This document shows, in pieces, positions 33,276 through 41,482 of a DNA stretch of 41,482 nucleotides; within the stretch, counting starts at the first letter, position 1; every line of letters starts with the position of its first letter. The stretch comes from Candidatus Ozemibacter sp. GTDB lineage: Bacteria > Muiribacteriota > Ozemobacteria > Ozemobacterales > Ozemobacteraceae. The stretch lies in assembly GCA_030446435.1 (NCBI GenBank), contig JASURT010000004.1, positions 1 to 41,482 on the forward strand, written 5' to 3'. The translations under genes were made by a program, and so were the position numbers. A model generated the notes under the pieces. That model did not search any database, was not told the origin of the DNA, and saw nothing but the letters and a program-made list of their open reading frames with translations.

Positions 33276-35374
33276 TGAGAATAACCAAAGAAAAAATTGA
33301 AGACTCTCGAAAAATAAATGGCATTGGTCTGCCAACGCTTGAGTTGACCCGGGCTTCTTATGAAATTACCCCGGGTTTTTATCGGCTGTTGGTTTTGCTT
33401 TCATTGCTGGCGTTGTTGTCGATCTGGACGACCGGTTATCTTAAGCCTCTGGTGTCAGGTCTGATGATTCCTATGTTCATAATGTTGCTGCTGGGCAGAA
33501 CTTTGTTTTGTTTTCCCCGTCTTATTCAGGTTCTTAGTGTCGGGGTTCTGGTATATTCTTTCGTATTGTACAACCGGGGTGGTTTGCCTGGGGTTGTGGT
33601 TTTATTGCAGTTCACTGCTCTGATTTTGTTTCTACAATTGCAGATTTCGGTTAATTCGCGCTCTGTTTCAGGGTTGCTGGTTCTTTCCATAATGATAATT
33701 CTTGCCGTTGCAGCAATGAATGTGAACTTTCTTTTTCCATTAAGTCTTTTGCCCTATCTGATTGTTTTTTTTACAATTCTTCATAAAATTTCTGTTTTCA
33801 GACATGTAAGACATTACAAATTGCCCACAGATGCTTCCAGGGAAGCTTTTTCAATAGGTTTGCCGAGAGTTGTCTTTTTTATGGTGATGTTCTTTTTGAC
33901 CTGGACATCGCTTTTTTACATGATTCCCAGATCAGAAAGTTACGGCATAGCTTCTGAAGCTTCAAGAAGACGTTTGAAAGGTTTCAATGAATCTTTGCAG
34001 CTCGGCGAGGGCGGATTGCTTGAGGATAATCCTGCGGTTGTCATGAGAGTCAGGCCAACCGACACCGAAGCATTGTCTGCTTCAGTTGTGCGACGATTAA
34101 GGTCAAAATTGCTCAGGGGCACGACCTTCGCAATGTATTCAAACGGACGTTGGGACAGGCATCGGACTCGACGATACTTCATCGACCTGCGTAAGACACT
34201 TGGTGAGCTTGAATTAATGAGCCAATATCCGAAAGACAAGAATCTGCATCAGCTCGAGATAATTCTCGAAAATACCGATCCTCCGGTAATCTTTTTCCCT
34301 GATCAAACGGTTAATGCTGACATTGATGCTGAATTCATCGGAGTCGAGTCAGACAGGTCGATGTTTTTTCTGGGCAAAAGTTCGGCGAGAAGACGGTATC
34401 TTGCCAGAGTTCTTCTTAATCCACTTGAAATACGAGATGCACCGGTTGAAGCAATCGATTTGAAGGGCCTGCAAAGAATTTATCTGTCAAGGGTGGGCAT
34501 AGACCAGAGAATTCATCAGCTTGCCGAGCAGATTGCTTCTGGTACAACCACTATAAACCAAAAAGTCCAAAAGACCATGGATTGGCTTAACAGAAACTGT
34601 TTATATTCTCTCTATGAAGAGTTCGAAAGAGGTGTAGACCCGGTTTATCAGTTTCTGTTCAGCAGTAGAACCGGGGCTTGCGAGCATTTCGCTTCCGCAA
34701 TGACTTTGCTTTTGCGATCTATGCGTGTGGCCGCAAGACCCGTGAATGGCTATACAATGGGTGACTGGAACGAACTCGGAAAATTTTTTACTGTCAGGCA
34801 GAGGCATGCTCATACCTGGGTCGAAGTCTATTTTCCTGAAAGTGGTTGGGTGCCATTTGATCCAAGTCCGCCAGCAGATTTTTACGAGCCCGAAGGCGAA
34901 ATTGAAAAGCTTGTGGTTCTACTATGGGAAATTTACGAGGGGCAGTGGTTCAATTACGTATACAGCTTCGATCAGAGAACGCAGATGATGGGTTTCAGGC
35001 GAATTTATGACTCTCTGGGAGATACATACCAGAAAGCGAAAAAGGTTTTTGGTATGAAGAAGGTCTGGCTTTTTTCTTTAATCGTTCTTGGTTTTGGTGT
35101 TCTGATCAAGTATCGCTATAAAAGGCGTGGAAAACGCAGCTGGATTCCGGAATGGTATCAAAAATGGGAATCTACGCTTGCAACTTCTCGGCATTCGTGG
35201 GAAACTCCAGCAGAGTTTCATCGTAGAATAGTTGCAGATGGGTTTATAGCTAAAGACAAACAATCTATTCTCGCTGAACTTGCTCATCTTGTCGATAAGC
35301 ATACTTTGAAAAAAGAAAACAGCTTTACTTTAAAGAAGCGAGCAGAAGAGCTCATAAAAGACCTGAATAAGTAG
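33275..35374 (+). CDS. TgpA-like membrane transglutaminase-domain protein
   Basis: 699 residues. The N-terminal 220 residues carry about six or seven membrane helices. An extracytoplasmic region (about 225-440) leads to the transglutaminase-like core. The Cys-His-Asp triad is complete: C469 in RTGACEHFASA, H513 in HAHTWVEVYF and D529 in GWVPFDPSPP. A further membrane helix lies at about 595-615, followed by a charged C-terminal tail resembling DUF4129 regions. This is the standard MoxR/DUF58/TgpA partner. The core may act as a protease or crosslinking enzyme in the periplasm. It starts at ATG within the DUF58 stop (TGATG). Nine bases separate it from the first cyclase. Confidence 0.92.
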   Translation: MRITKEKIEDSRKINGIGLPTLELTRASYEITPGFYRLLVLLSLLALLSIWTTGYLKPLVSGLMIPMFIMLLLGRTLFCFPRLIQVLSVGVLVYSFVLYNRGGLPGVVVLLQFTALILFLQLQISVNSRSVSGLLVLSIMIILAVAAMNVNFLFPLSLLPYLIVFFTILHKISVFRHVRHYKLPTDASREAFSIGLPRVVFFMVMFFLTWTSLFYMIPRSESYGIASEASRRRLKGFNESLQLGEGGLLEDNPAVVMRVRPTDTEALSASVVRRLRSKLLRGTTFAMYSNGRWDRHRTRRYFIDLRKTLGELELMSQYPKDKNLHQLEIILENTDPPVIFFPDQTVNADIDAEFIGVESDRSMFFLGKSSARRRYLARVLLNPLEIRDAPVEAIDLKGLQRIYLSRVGIDQRIHQLAEQIASGTTTINQKVQKTMDWLNRNCLYSLYEEFERGVDPVYQFLFSSRTGACEHFASAMTLLLRSMRVAARPVNGYTMGDWNELGKFFTVRQRHAHTWVEVYFPESGWVPFDPSPPADFYEPEGEIEKLVVLLWEIYEGQWFNYVYSFDQRTQMMGFRRIYDSLGDTYQKAKKVFGMKKVWLFSLIVLGFGVLIKYRYKRRGKRSWIPEWYQKWESTLATSRHSWETPAEFHRRIVADGFIAKDKQSILAELAHLVDKHTLKKENSFTLKKRAEELIKDLNK

Positions 35375-35383
35375 ATATAGTCG

Positions 35384-38332
35384 ATGATAAAAGTTTCTGA
35401 CCGCAGGTTTTCTCGTCTGAAGAGCTGGGCGCTGATTTTTTTTCTCAGTCTTTTGCCGGGTATTATCTTCCTATGGGACTGGAACCCTGAAGGCGAGGGG
35501 GATTTTCGCCGGGAAATCGTTTCTCAGGAATGGTTTCGCCGAATGGACAAGGTTGCGGATCGGTTTGGGAAAAGTTCTGACCGAAGCTTCTGGTGCTCTC
35601 TTTCTGTTGAACGCTTCAAGAATCTGGTTTACCGAGAACTTGAATCCAAAAAAACATTGAGTTCGGCATTTGCAAAATCCTGGGCAAACTACCGGCCTGA
35701 TAACTTTCCAAATGCCTCTGTTCAAGTCTTTTTTAAACAGAAAAAAGCCTGGCAAAATCAGTCCTTTGGCCCTCGTGTTTATACTTCAGATTACCTGGTC
35801 AGAAAGCTTTTTTCTGAAATGGTTTTGAAGGCGGGAAATTTTGCAGACAATCTTTCTGACAAAAACTGGGAACAGAGAATTAAAACCCTTTTTGGTCACA
35901 TGATTTTTCCGGATTTGTTTTTTGAAGAAAACAGAAGCACCCCCTTTTCTGCATTGATAAAAAAAAGACCCTACAGGGTTATCTGGGATTTTATTTACGA
36001 TAAGAAGAATCAGACGATAATCGGTGGCTACTTTTTCTATTTTCCAGAAAATTACGATGAAAAGATATTGCCTGGTAAATTGATATTACAATACTGGCAG
36101 ATGATTTGTGATGAAGAAGGCATTTATCCGGTAATGCTGCCTCTCAATTCTGAAGACCCCAGTTTGATCGTTCATTCGGCTATTGATAAGCCACAACTAA
36201 GAAAAGATCTTGAAAAGTTCAGGTTAAACTACATTAAGCGAGTTCCAAGCCCAGTACCTGAATTGGCTGATAAAGCCAGATTGCCGGGCGAGATTTCCGG
36301 CTCTACTTTCAATGTTGGCTCTTACCTTGCCCGCCTATGTATCCTCAGTGCCGAATGCGGACATGTTGGTCTGATTCTGGGTTCTCGGCCTGCCCCACAA
36401 AACACCTTAAGGCAGCAGATTTCAGATGTTTATTTTACAATCGCCGCCATTTTTTGGGGAATGTTTTTGTTCAGACTTGTTTTGTTCAGAGAAGTTCCGA
36501 CTGTCAATCTCAGGTTCAGGGTCATGGCGTGGTTTCTTGCTTTCGCAGCTTTTCCGGCAGGCCTTACTATCAGCGCCTGGTCTTCATTGATACAGGATTT
36601 CGAAGATTACAGAATCGAACAGATGCAGAAGGCATTACATCAATCAGTTTTAAATATCGAAACCGGTTTGTCTAAAATTGATTCGTTTTTTCTCGAGGCA
36701 TCGAAATCGGTTATCAATAAAAAGGGTTTTCTCGATTCTATAATCGAACTTCCAGAAAATCCTGAGAATGACGAAAAAGTTTTTGAAAAAGTTTTCTCTG
36801 ATTACCATCAGAAAGGAATCGATATTGACTCTGCAATGCTTATCGTGCAGGGCGGCTGGTGTTTTCGCAGTTTTAAAAAAGAATCGACCGCCAAGGATAA
36901 GGCCGGACTGAGAAATGGCATCGCTGCGCTTATAAATCAAGTGTTCGCAAACGCAAATCCTGAGGTTTACCAAAGATTCACGCCGCCAGGCGGAAAATAT
37001 GCAGACAAAAAAGTGCCGGCTATTTTGAATATGGCAGATCTGGATGTTTACGACAATGTAAAGTCATTGCGAGACATTTTTGATGGCGTATCTGACATCA
37101 ATAGCGACAACAAAAACTATCTTCAGTTCCTTTATCAGTTCAATGCTTTCAATGGGCCATTTGCCGTCCTGGTAGTTCATTGGGACTGGACTGAAATGGT
37201 GGAAAAAAAGATTCGGCTTTTGATGGCCGAAGAGAGTCTGAGATTCAAGAAAAGCTGGGGAGTGGTGCCTGACTTTTCTGTTTTCAGGGCCAGTCCACAA
37301 GGCATAATGCCCGTTTGCCATACCGGTCATTCTTCGCAGATGCAGAAAATGGCTGAGTTTCCCGTCAGTAAGTTAAGCAGATTTTTAGACAGTTTTTCTG
37401 CTTCTATCATGGTCCCATCTGCAAGATTGCCTGATTTGCGCATGGTCGCAAGGGCTTCTGTTGCAGACGTAAAACTGCTGGTCGCAGAAGAAAAAGGCAT
37501 GATCGTTTTTTCTGTGACAGCCCTTTTGCTGATTATCGTGATTGGTGCTTCAGGCGCAACTATCTGGATCACACGCCCGATTAAAAAGATATCAGAAATA
37601 CTTGGCAGTTTGAGTTCGGCAAATGAACCGGGTACATATTGCCCTGCAAGAAAAGACGAGCTTGGTCTGGCGGCAAGATCGATTACAAGAATGACGGAAT
37701 GGATTCTGCAGCGGCAAAGGCTGGTGAAATTCATTTCGCCAAAGGTTCTGGAAGTGGTTTCCGGCGGCAATGCCTTTAAAGCTGGTGCCGGCACTTTGCA
37801 GGAAGTAACGATTCTGGTTTCAGATATTAGATCTTTTACCACGATAACTGAAGAGCAAACAGTGGAAGAGGTTTTTGAAATGGTGAATAATCACCTGGCC
37901 CGAATGGCTTCGGATATTAAAGATTGTTCGGGGATTATCGATCGGTATGTTGGCGATGCTGTTTGGGCTGTGTTTTTTGATCAACATCCCAAAGGCGGCA
38001 TCAATGCTCTTAAAGCTGCGCAAAAGATGATGAAATCGCATCGCCAGATACAACAGGACCGGTTGCATGCCAACAAGTTTCGTTACGACATAGGTATTGG
38101 AATCGTCAAAGGAAAAGTTCTGGCGGGAGTTATGGGTGATTCAAGTGTCAGGCTTGATTACACAATCGTAGGCGAAGCCTTGAATGAAGCCGAACGTCTT
38201 GAAGATCTTTCCAAAACCGCCGGTTTAACCGGTATCGTCTTTTCAGAAGAACTCCGGGAATGTGCTTTGAAAGCCGAAATTCCTTTTGTAAAACTTGCTG
38301 CGGAAGTTTGTGAGGTGTCTTCGCTTGAGTAG
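35384..38332 (+). CDS. HAMP/class III nucleotide cyclase, metal-binding (C1-like) subunit
   Basis: 982 residues. Membrane helices lie at about 13-29, 348-367, 376-398 and 706-730, giving two extracytoplasmic regions (about 30-345 and 400-705). A HAMP-like linker (730-780) and a class III cyclase domain (about 805-975) follow. Both metal aspartates are present: D814 in LVSDIRSFT and D858 in RYVGDAVWAVF. At the substrate-specifying Lys position there is R854. T927 replaces the specificity Asp as in class IIIb enzymes, and N934 and R938 are intact. It may make cAMP, but the Arg is unusual. The ATG at 35384 has no good ribosome site. It is followed by a paralogue lacking the metal residues, and the two probably form a heterodimer. 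Confidence 0.88.
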   Translation: MIKVSDRRFSRLKSWALIFFLSLLPGIIFLWDWNPEGEGDFRREIVSQEWFRRMDKVADRFGKSSDRSFWCSLSVERFKNLVYRELESKKTLSSAFAKSWANYRPDNFPNASVQVFFKQKKAWQNQSFGPRVYTSDYLVRKLFSEMVLKAGNFADNLSDKNWEQRIKTLFGHMIFPDLFFEENRSTPFSALIKKRPYRVIWDFIYDKKNQTIIGGYFFYFPENYDEKILPGKLILQYWQMICDEEGIYPVMLPLNSEDPSLIVHSAIDKPQLRKDLEKFRLNYIKRVPSPVPELADKARLPGEISGSTFNVGSYLARLCILSAECGHVGLILGSRPAPQNTLRQQISDVYFTIAAIFWGMFLFRLVLFREVPTVNLRFRVMAWFLAFAAFPAGLTISAWSSLIQDFEDYRIEQMQKALHQSVLNIETGLSKIDSFFLEASKSVINKKGFLDSIIELPENPENDEKVFEKVFSDYHQKGIDIDSAMLIVQGGWCFRSFKKESTAKDKAGLRNGIAALINQVFANANPEVYQRFTPPGGKYADKKVPAILNMADLDVYDNVKSLRDIFDGVSDINSDNKNYLQFLYQFNAFNGPFAVLVVHWDWTEMVEKKIRLLMAEESLRFKKSWGVVPDFSVFRASPQGIMPVCHTGHSSQMQKMAEFPVSKLSRFLDSFSASIMVPSARLPDLRMVARASVADVKLLVAEEKGMIVFSVTALLLIIVIGASGATIWITRPIKKISEILGSLSSANEPGTYCPARKDELGLAARSITRMTEWILQRQRLVKFISPKVLEVVSGGNAFKAGAGTLQEVTILVSDIRSFTTITEEQTVEEVFEMVNNHLARMASDIKDCSGIIDRYVGDAVWAVFFDQHPKGGINALKAAQKMMKSHRQIQQDRLHANKFRYDIGIGIVKGKVLAGVMGDSSVRLDYTIVGEALNEAERLEDLSKTAGLTGIVFSEELRECALKAEIPFVKLAAEVCEVSSLE

Positions 38333-41300
38333 AACTTCGGCAAAACAAAAGCTTATCGCGCCCAGCAGATCATTCTTCATCGTAACAATGGTATGCTTCG
38401 TCATGATCGGAATTCTAATGATTTTGAATTACGCTGACAAAGCTCTAAGGCAGGCTGAAGTCGAAAGAGCGACCTCTGAGGCCAGAGACAAACTCTTATT
38501 GGACCTCAGGCTATTGCAAAAAGCGGCTGTTGCAGAAGTGCATTTTGGCAGTAACTTGTATTCAAAATTGTCTGAGCTGGCAGAAAGTGTTCCAGAAGGC
38601 GAAAACTGGCAGAGGCTTATTGATAAGCATTTACAGGCAGAGACGCAAAGCTGGAGCGGCCAGCCGGCATGGTTTATTTATGATTATGAACAGTTAAACT
38701 ATTTTTCAGGTCTTTCAGGGCAACCGCCGGCTAATAACGCCATTTCTGGCGGCCAAAAACATGCGTTCTCAGAAAAAATTGTCCGGTATTTTTGCCTTAA
38801 AGGAACCTATAACTTTACCAATATACCAATACCTCTGGAGATAGCTGATACGGTCGGAGAATATTTCGAGGCGGCTATCGACGAAAAAGTTGCCAAAGAC
38901 CAGTCTGACTTTATCAGATCATCGATGGCCAGATTTAAAGAAATAAGAATAGATGACGAGCCTTTTTACATTGCCTGGTTCCCTTTGTTTAAGCGAGATT
39001 GGGCAGAATCTCCACTTCGATTTTCGAAGATTGATCTGGCGAAATTCGACAAGAGGCAGCTGGCAATGATGCATTTGCATGGGCTGGTGGCTCTGGTGTT
39101 TTCTGATGAAGATTTTGCAGCATTGCGCAAGAAAGATTTTCGCCGTGCACTTATTGAGAACTATGCTCGTACAGGCTGCAAAATAAGGTTTAAAAGGTAT
39201 GCGAGTTTGAATCAAAACGAACAGAAAAGATTTTTGATTCCGCAGACACACCTGATGAAAGATGGCAGGCTTGTTGGAACGGCAAGAGTCTTGTTGGATG
39301 AGTATTTTCTGGTATTCGCAGAGAGAGTATCTGAACTTGATACCAGACTGGCAAAATCAAAAAGAATTCTTGGTTTTATTCTGAAGCTGTGCTGGTTTGT
39401 TTTTGGACTTCTGGTTGTCGGTAACTATTTTATAATGGGCAGACAAATTGAACACAAGATCGTGGTCCAGCTTATCGTTTTCATTCTCTGGATCCTTTTT
39501 CCTGCATATTATATTGGTTATTGTGCTACAGAAAGATATGTTCTTGAAAAGCAAACCGCATCGATGTCTTATCTTAAGAGCGGTTTGAGTGAGCTTACCA
39601 GAGCGTTTGACAGCTCGATAGAACTTTACAAAACCTGGGTTTGTGATAGAATTTCAACTGCTTTGGACAAGAGTGTTGCCGGGCGAAAAATAGATCTGAA
39701 GACAATGAGCGAAAGCGAAGCCCGTTTTTTGCTCGATTCAATTCAAAGAGAGCTTCTTGCGAACGGCGTATTTTCAAAGAATCTTATTCTGGTTGACTCG
39801 GGCGGAAGAATTTATTCGTATCTTTTTGGCGCAGATTCGAAAGAAAAAAAGTTTTTCCAAAGCTTTTTCCGGGCTTTTTACCTTCCCACAATTACCAGCC
39901 GGATAAAAGATGTTTCTGACGTTGATAACAAAGCCGGTAGCGATCTTTTGCTCGGCGCTCAGGCCGAAGAACTGGTTTCGATTGCCAGAAGTATTGTGCC
40001 GGTTCGGTCACTATCAGAGATGGCGATAAAGAGAGTTTCTCTTGACCACTTTGAAGGTTTGGGCGATCAGGCCTTTATTTTTCACAAATATCTGGGGCAA
40101 AAAACTGAAGCAAGCACGGTAATTCAGGTCGGAATCTTTTTGCCCTCGATCGAAAGAAACTGCATGCTTGACTGGATCGAGAATTATTCAGATTCAAAGT
40201 TCAAAAATCTTGACTGGGTCATATCTCGTCGCGATTCGCCGTCGTGGTTTCTCAGAGCTCCTTTCTGGAAAGCCATAAAAACTGGCAAAATGGGTTTGCT
40301 CAATCCGGTATACGATTTTCTACCTGAAAGACTTCTTTTCTGGAGTCATGTTGGAAACCGTCTTAGTGAGCCTTTTTCTACCACAATTGATTTTGCTGGA
40401 AAAAAGGTTTTGTTTTCGAGCTTTAAAGGCCAATCAATGCTTGAATACCAGATAGGCGCATTATTGCCTCTTGATAATCATTATCAGAATCTCGAAAGAT
40501 TTCATCGGGGCCTTCTTCTCGCAGTTACGGCAATTTTCATCGTTTGCGCGCTGATTGGTTTCAGAATGGCCCGAGGTTTCATGGAACCGGTAAAGAGTCT
40601 GGCAGAAAACGCAGAGAGAATTATGGCGGGGAATTTTTCGGCCCGAATTGGTGATAATTGGGAAGACAGTGAAATTTTTGAACTTGGTCGAAGTTTTGAC
40701 AAGGTTGCCGCGGACCTGGAAACCGGTCGAACTTTGAAAAAATTTGTCTCTGACAGCGCGCTTGAGGTGATTCAGGGTAAAAGCGAAGAACGGACAAATT
40801 TGCGTAAAAACCAGGCAGTCGTTTTGTTCTTACGCCTGGATAATTTCTGGAGCCAGACTCAAAGTATGGCACCCGAAAAAGCTGTATTTGAATTGAACAG
40901 ATTTTTCAGTCTTGTATGTCGAGAAGCTGCTATGGTGGGATGCGATGTAAATAAGTTCATTGGCGAAAAGACACTTGCTGTTTTTCGTATCGATTCAGAA
41001 GATTCGGTTGCCGAAGTTGCTCGAGCCGCCGCAAATTTTTCGCTTAAGCTGGTGCAGATTTCAGCTTCTCTCGATGGAATTTTTTCTAATTGTAGAATCA
41101 GGGTGGGTATAACCCTCGGTAAAGTGCTTTCGGGTACAATTGGTGGTGAAGATACCAGGCTTGAACAAACTTTGGTTGGCGATACCGTCAATCTGGCTTC
41201 AAGACTTTGTACATTTAAAAGTGAATATTCTATTCTTACCAACTCTCTTTTTGCAGAGGCTTTGAATAGCGCTGATGCTGAATCTTTGCAGGTTGTTAAG

Positions 41301-41375
41301 ATTCCTGATCAGGTGATCAAGGGTAAAAAGGAAGCTGTAAGTATTTATGCTTTGAAAAAATCAGGTGAAATCTGA
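38325..41375 (+). CDS. HAMP/degenerate class III cyclase, C2-like partner subunit
   Basis: 1016 residues with the same layout as the preceding gene. Helices lie at about 16-37, 346-368, 378-398 and 728-750, with two extracytoplasmic regions, HAMP (about 750-800) and a cyclase-fold domain (about 830-1005). The first metal Asp position is R837 (FLRLDNF; an Asp lies two residues on at 839) and the second is E881 (KFIGEKTLAVF). K877, T949, N956 and R960 are all kept, so it has substrate and transition-state residues but no proper metal site. The start is TTG 38325, supported by GAGGTG 7 bases upstream, overlapping the previous gene by 8 bases (TTGAGTAG). On its own it is probably inactive. Confidence 0.85.
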   Translation: MSRTSAKQKLIAPSRSFFIVTMVCFVMIGILMILNYADKALRQAEVERATSEARDKLLLDLRLLQKAAVAEVHFGSNLYSKLSELAESVPEGENWQRLIDKHLQAETQSWSGQPAWFIYDYEQLNYFSGLSGQPPANNAISGGQKHAFSEKIVRYFCLKGTYNFTNIPIPLEIADTVGEYFEAAIDEKVAKDQSDFIRSSMARFKEIRIDDEPFYIAWFPLFKRDWAESPLRFSKIDLAKFDKRQLAMMHLHGLVALVFSDEDFAALRKKDFRRALIENYARTGCKIRFKRYASLNQNEQKRFLIPQTHLMKDGRLVGTARVLLDEYFLVFAERVSELDTRLAKSKRILGFILKLCWFVFGLLVVGNYFIMGRQIEHKIVVQLIVFILWILFPAYYIGYCATERYVLEKQTASMSYLKSGLSELTRAFDSSIELYKTWVCDRISTALDKSVAGRKIDLKTMSESEARFLLDSIQRELLANGVFSKNLILVDSGGRIYSYLFGADSKEKKFFQSFFRAFYLPTITSRIKDVSDVDNKAGSDLLLGAQAEELVSIARSIVPVRSLSEMAIKRVSLDHFEGLGDQAFIFHKYLGQKTEASTVIQVGIFLPSIERNCMLDWIENYSDSKFKNLDWVISRRDSPSWFLRAPFWKAIKTGKMGLLNPVYDFLPERLLFWSHVGNRLSEPFSTTIDFAGKKVLFSSFKGQSMLEYQIGALLPLDNHYQNLERFHRGLLLAVTAIFIVCALIGFRMARGFMEPVKSLAENAERIMAGNFSARIGDNWEDSEIFELGRSFDKVAADLETGRTLKKFVSDSALEVIQGKSEERTNLRKNQAVVLFLRLDNFWSQTQSMAPEKAVFELNRFFSLVCREAAMVGCDVNKFIGEKTLAVFRIDSEDSVAEVARAAANFSLKLVQISASLDGIFSNCRIRVGITLGKVLSGTIGGEDTRLEQTLVGDTVNLASRLCTFKSEYSILTNSLFAEALNSADAESLQVVKIPDQVIKGKKEAVSIYALKKSGEI

Positions 41376-41416
41376 GAAACTTTTACCATCGCTATTTTTC
41401 GGCGGGGTACATCGGG

Positions 41417-41445
41417 TTGACAATTTATTTCAGATGTATTATAGT
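41417..41445 (+). promoter_or_regulatory. Strong sigma-70 promoter at the right edge
   Basis: A perfect TTGACA (41417-41422), a 17-base spacer and TATAGT (41440-41445). A Shine-Dalgarno AGGAG lies at the last bases of the window, so a gene must start just outside. It is the best promoter in the window. Confidence 0.75.
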
Positions 41446-41482
41446 AGATTCCTTCTAATTCAGAGTTCAACCTCAGGAGATA

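Noticed and set aside
41376-41416. Terminator after the second cyclase gene
   Set aside because: There is a short T-run (CTATTTTTCGG) but no stable stem precedes it.

Overview
The window (about 41.5 kb, moderately AT-rich, densely coding, no gap over 300 bases) looks like ordinary chromosome from a free-living bacterium with a Gram-negative-type envelope. Evidence for this is DsbD, many Sec signal peptides, periplasmic TPR proteins and HAMP-containing membrane receptors. The mix of multi-GAF signalling proteins, TPR proteins, a MoxR/DUF58/transglutaminase locus and large membrane cyclases recalls uncultivated deep lineages such as Riflebacteria or the deltaproteobacterial groups. This placement is an impression only, since no rRNA gene is present. 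No tRNA, IS element, prophage or CRISPR array was seen.

Layout. 1-1090 (+): the 3' end of an unrecognised gene, then a Nif3-like protein. 1087-11013 (-): two operons. HIT and DUF885 peptidase come first. Then, from an extended -10 promoter near 8800, come a secreted protein, a small membrane protein, a small soluble protein, two TPR proteins, NAD kinase and DsbD. 11192-14406 (+): a secreted protein and RarA flanked by two HD-domain proteins. 14473-14997 (+): ferritin with its own promoter, ending in a branched bidirectional terminator. 15194-25807 (-): a five-gene unit with a GAF/SpoIIE phosphatase, a GAF/GGDEF diguanylate cyclase, a GAF/HD-GYP phosphodiesterase, a DHH-CBS-nucleotidyltransferase fusion and an M50 site-2 protease. 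26054-28532 (+): an SH3b/M23 peptidase, a secreted propeller-like protein and ribosomal protein S20. 28608-31257 (-): HolA and an M18 aminopeptidase. 31397-41375 (+): MoxR, DUF58, transglutaminase and two large HAMP/class III nucleotide cyclases. A strong promoter and a Shine-Dalgarno sequence for a further gene lie at the right edge.

The most interesting signal is the pair of adjacent, co-oriented, paralogous membrane cyclases (35384-41375). The first keeps both metal-binding aspartates but has Arg where the substrate-specifying Lys normally sits. The second has lost both aspartates (Arg and Glu instead) but keeps Lys, Thr, Asn and Arg. The residue sets complement each other as the C1 and C2 halves of a heterodimeric cyclase do, which suggests an obligate two-subunit receptor cyclase. 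It sits directly behind a MoxR-DUF58-transglutaminase unit with almost no spacing. The second signalling locus (18626-25807) puts c-di-GMP synthesis, c-di-GMP breakdown and a PP2C phosphatase in one transcript, upstream of a tRNA-nucleotidyltransferase-type enzyme and an intramembrane protease.
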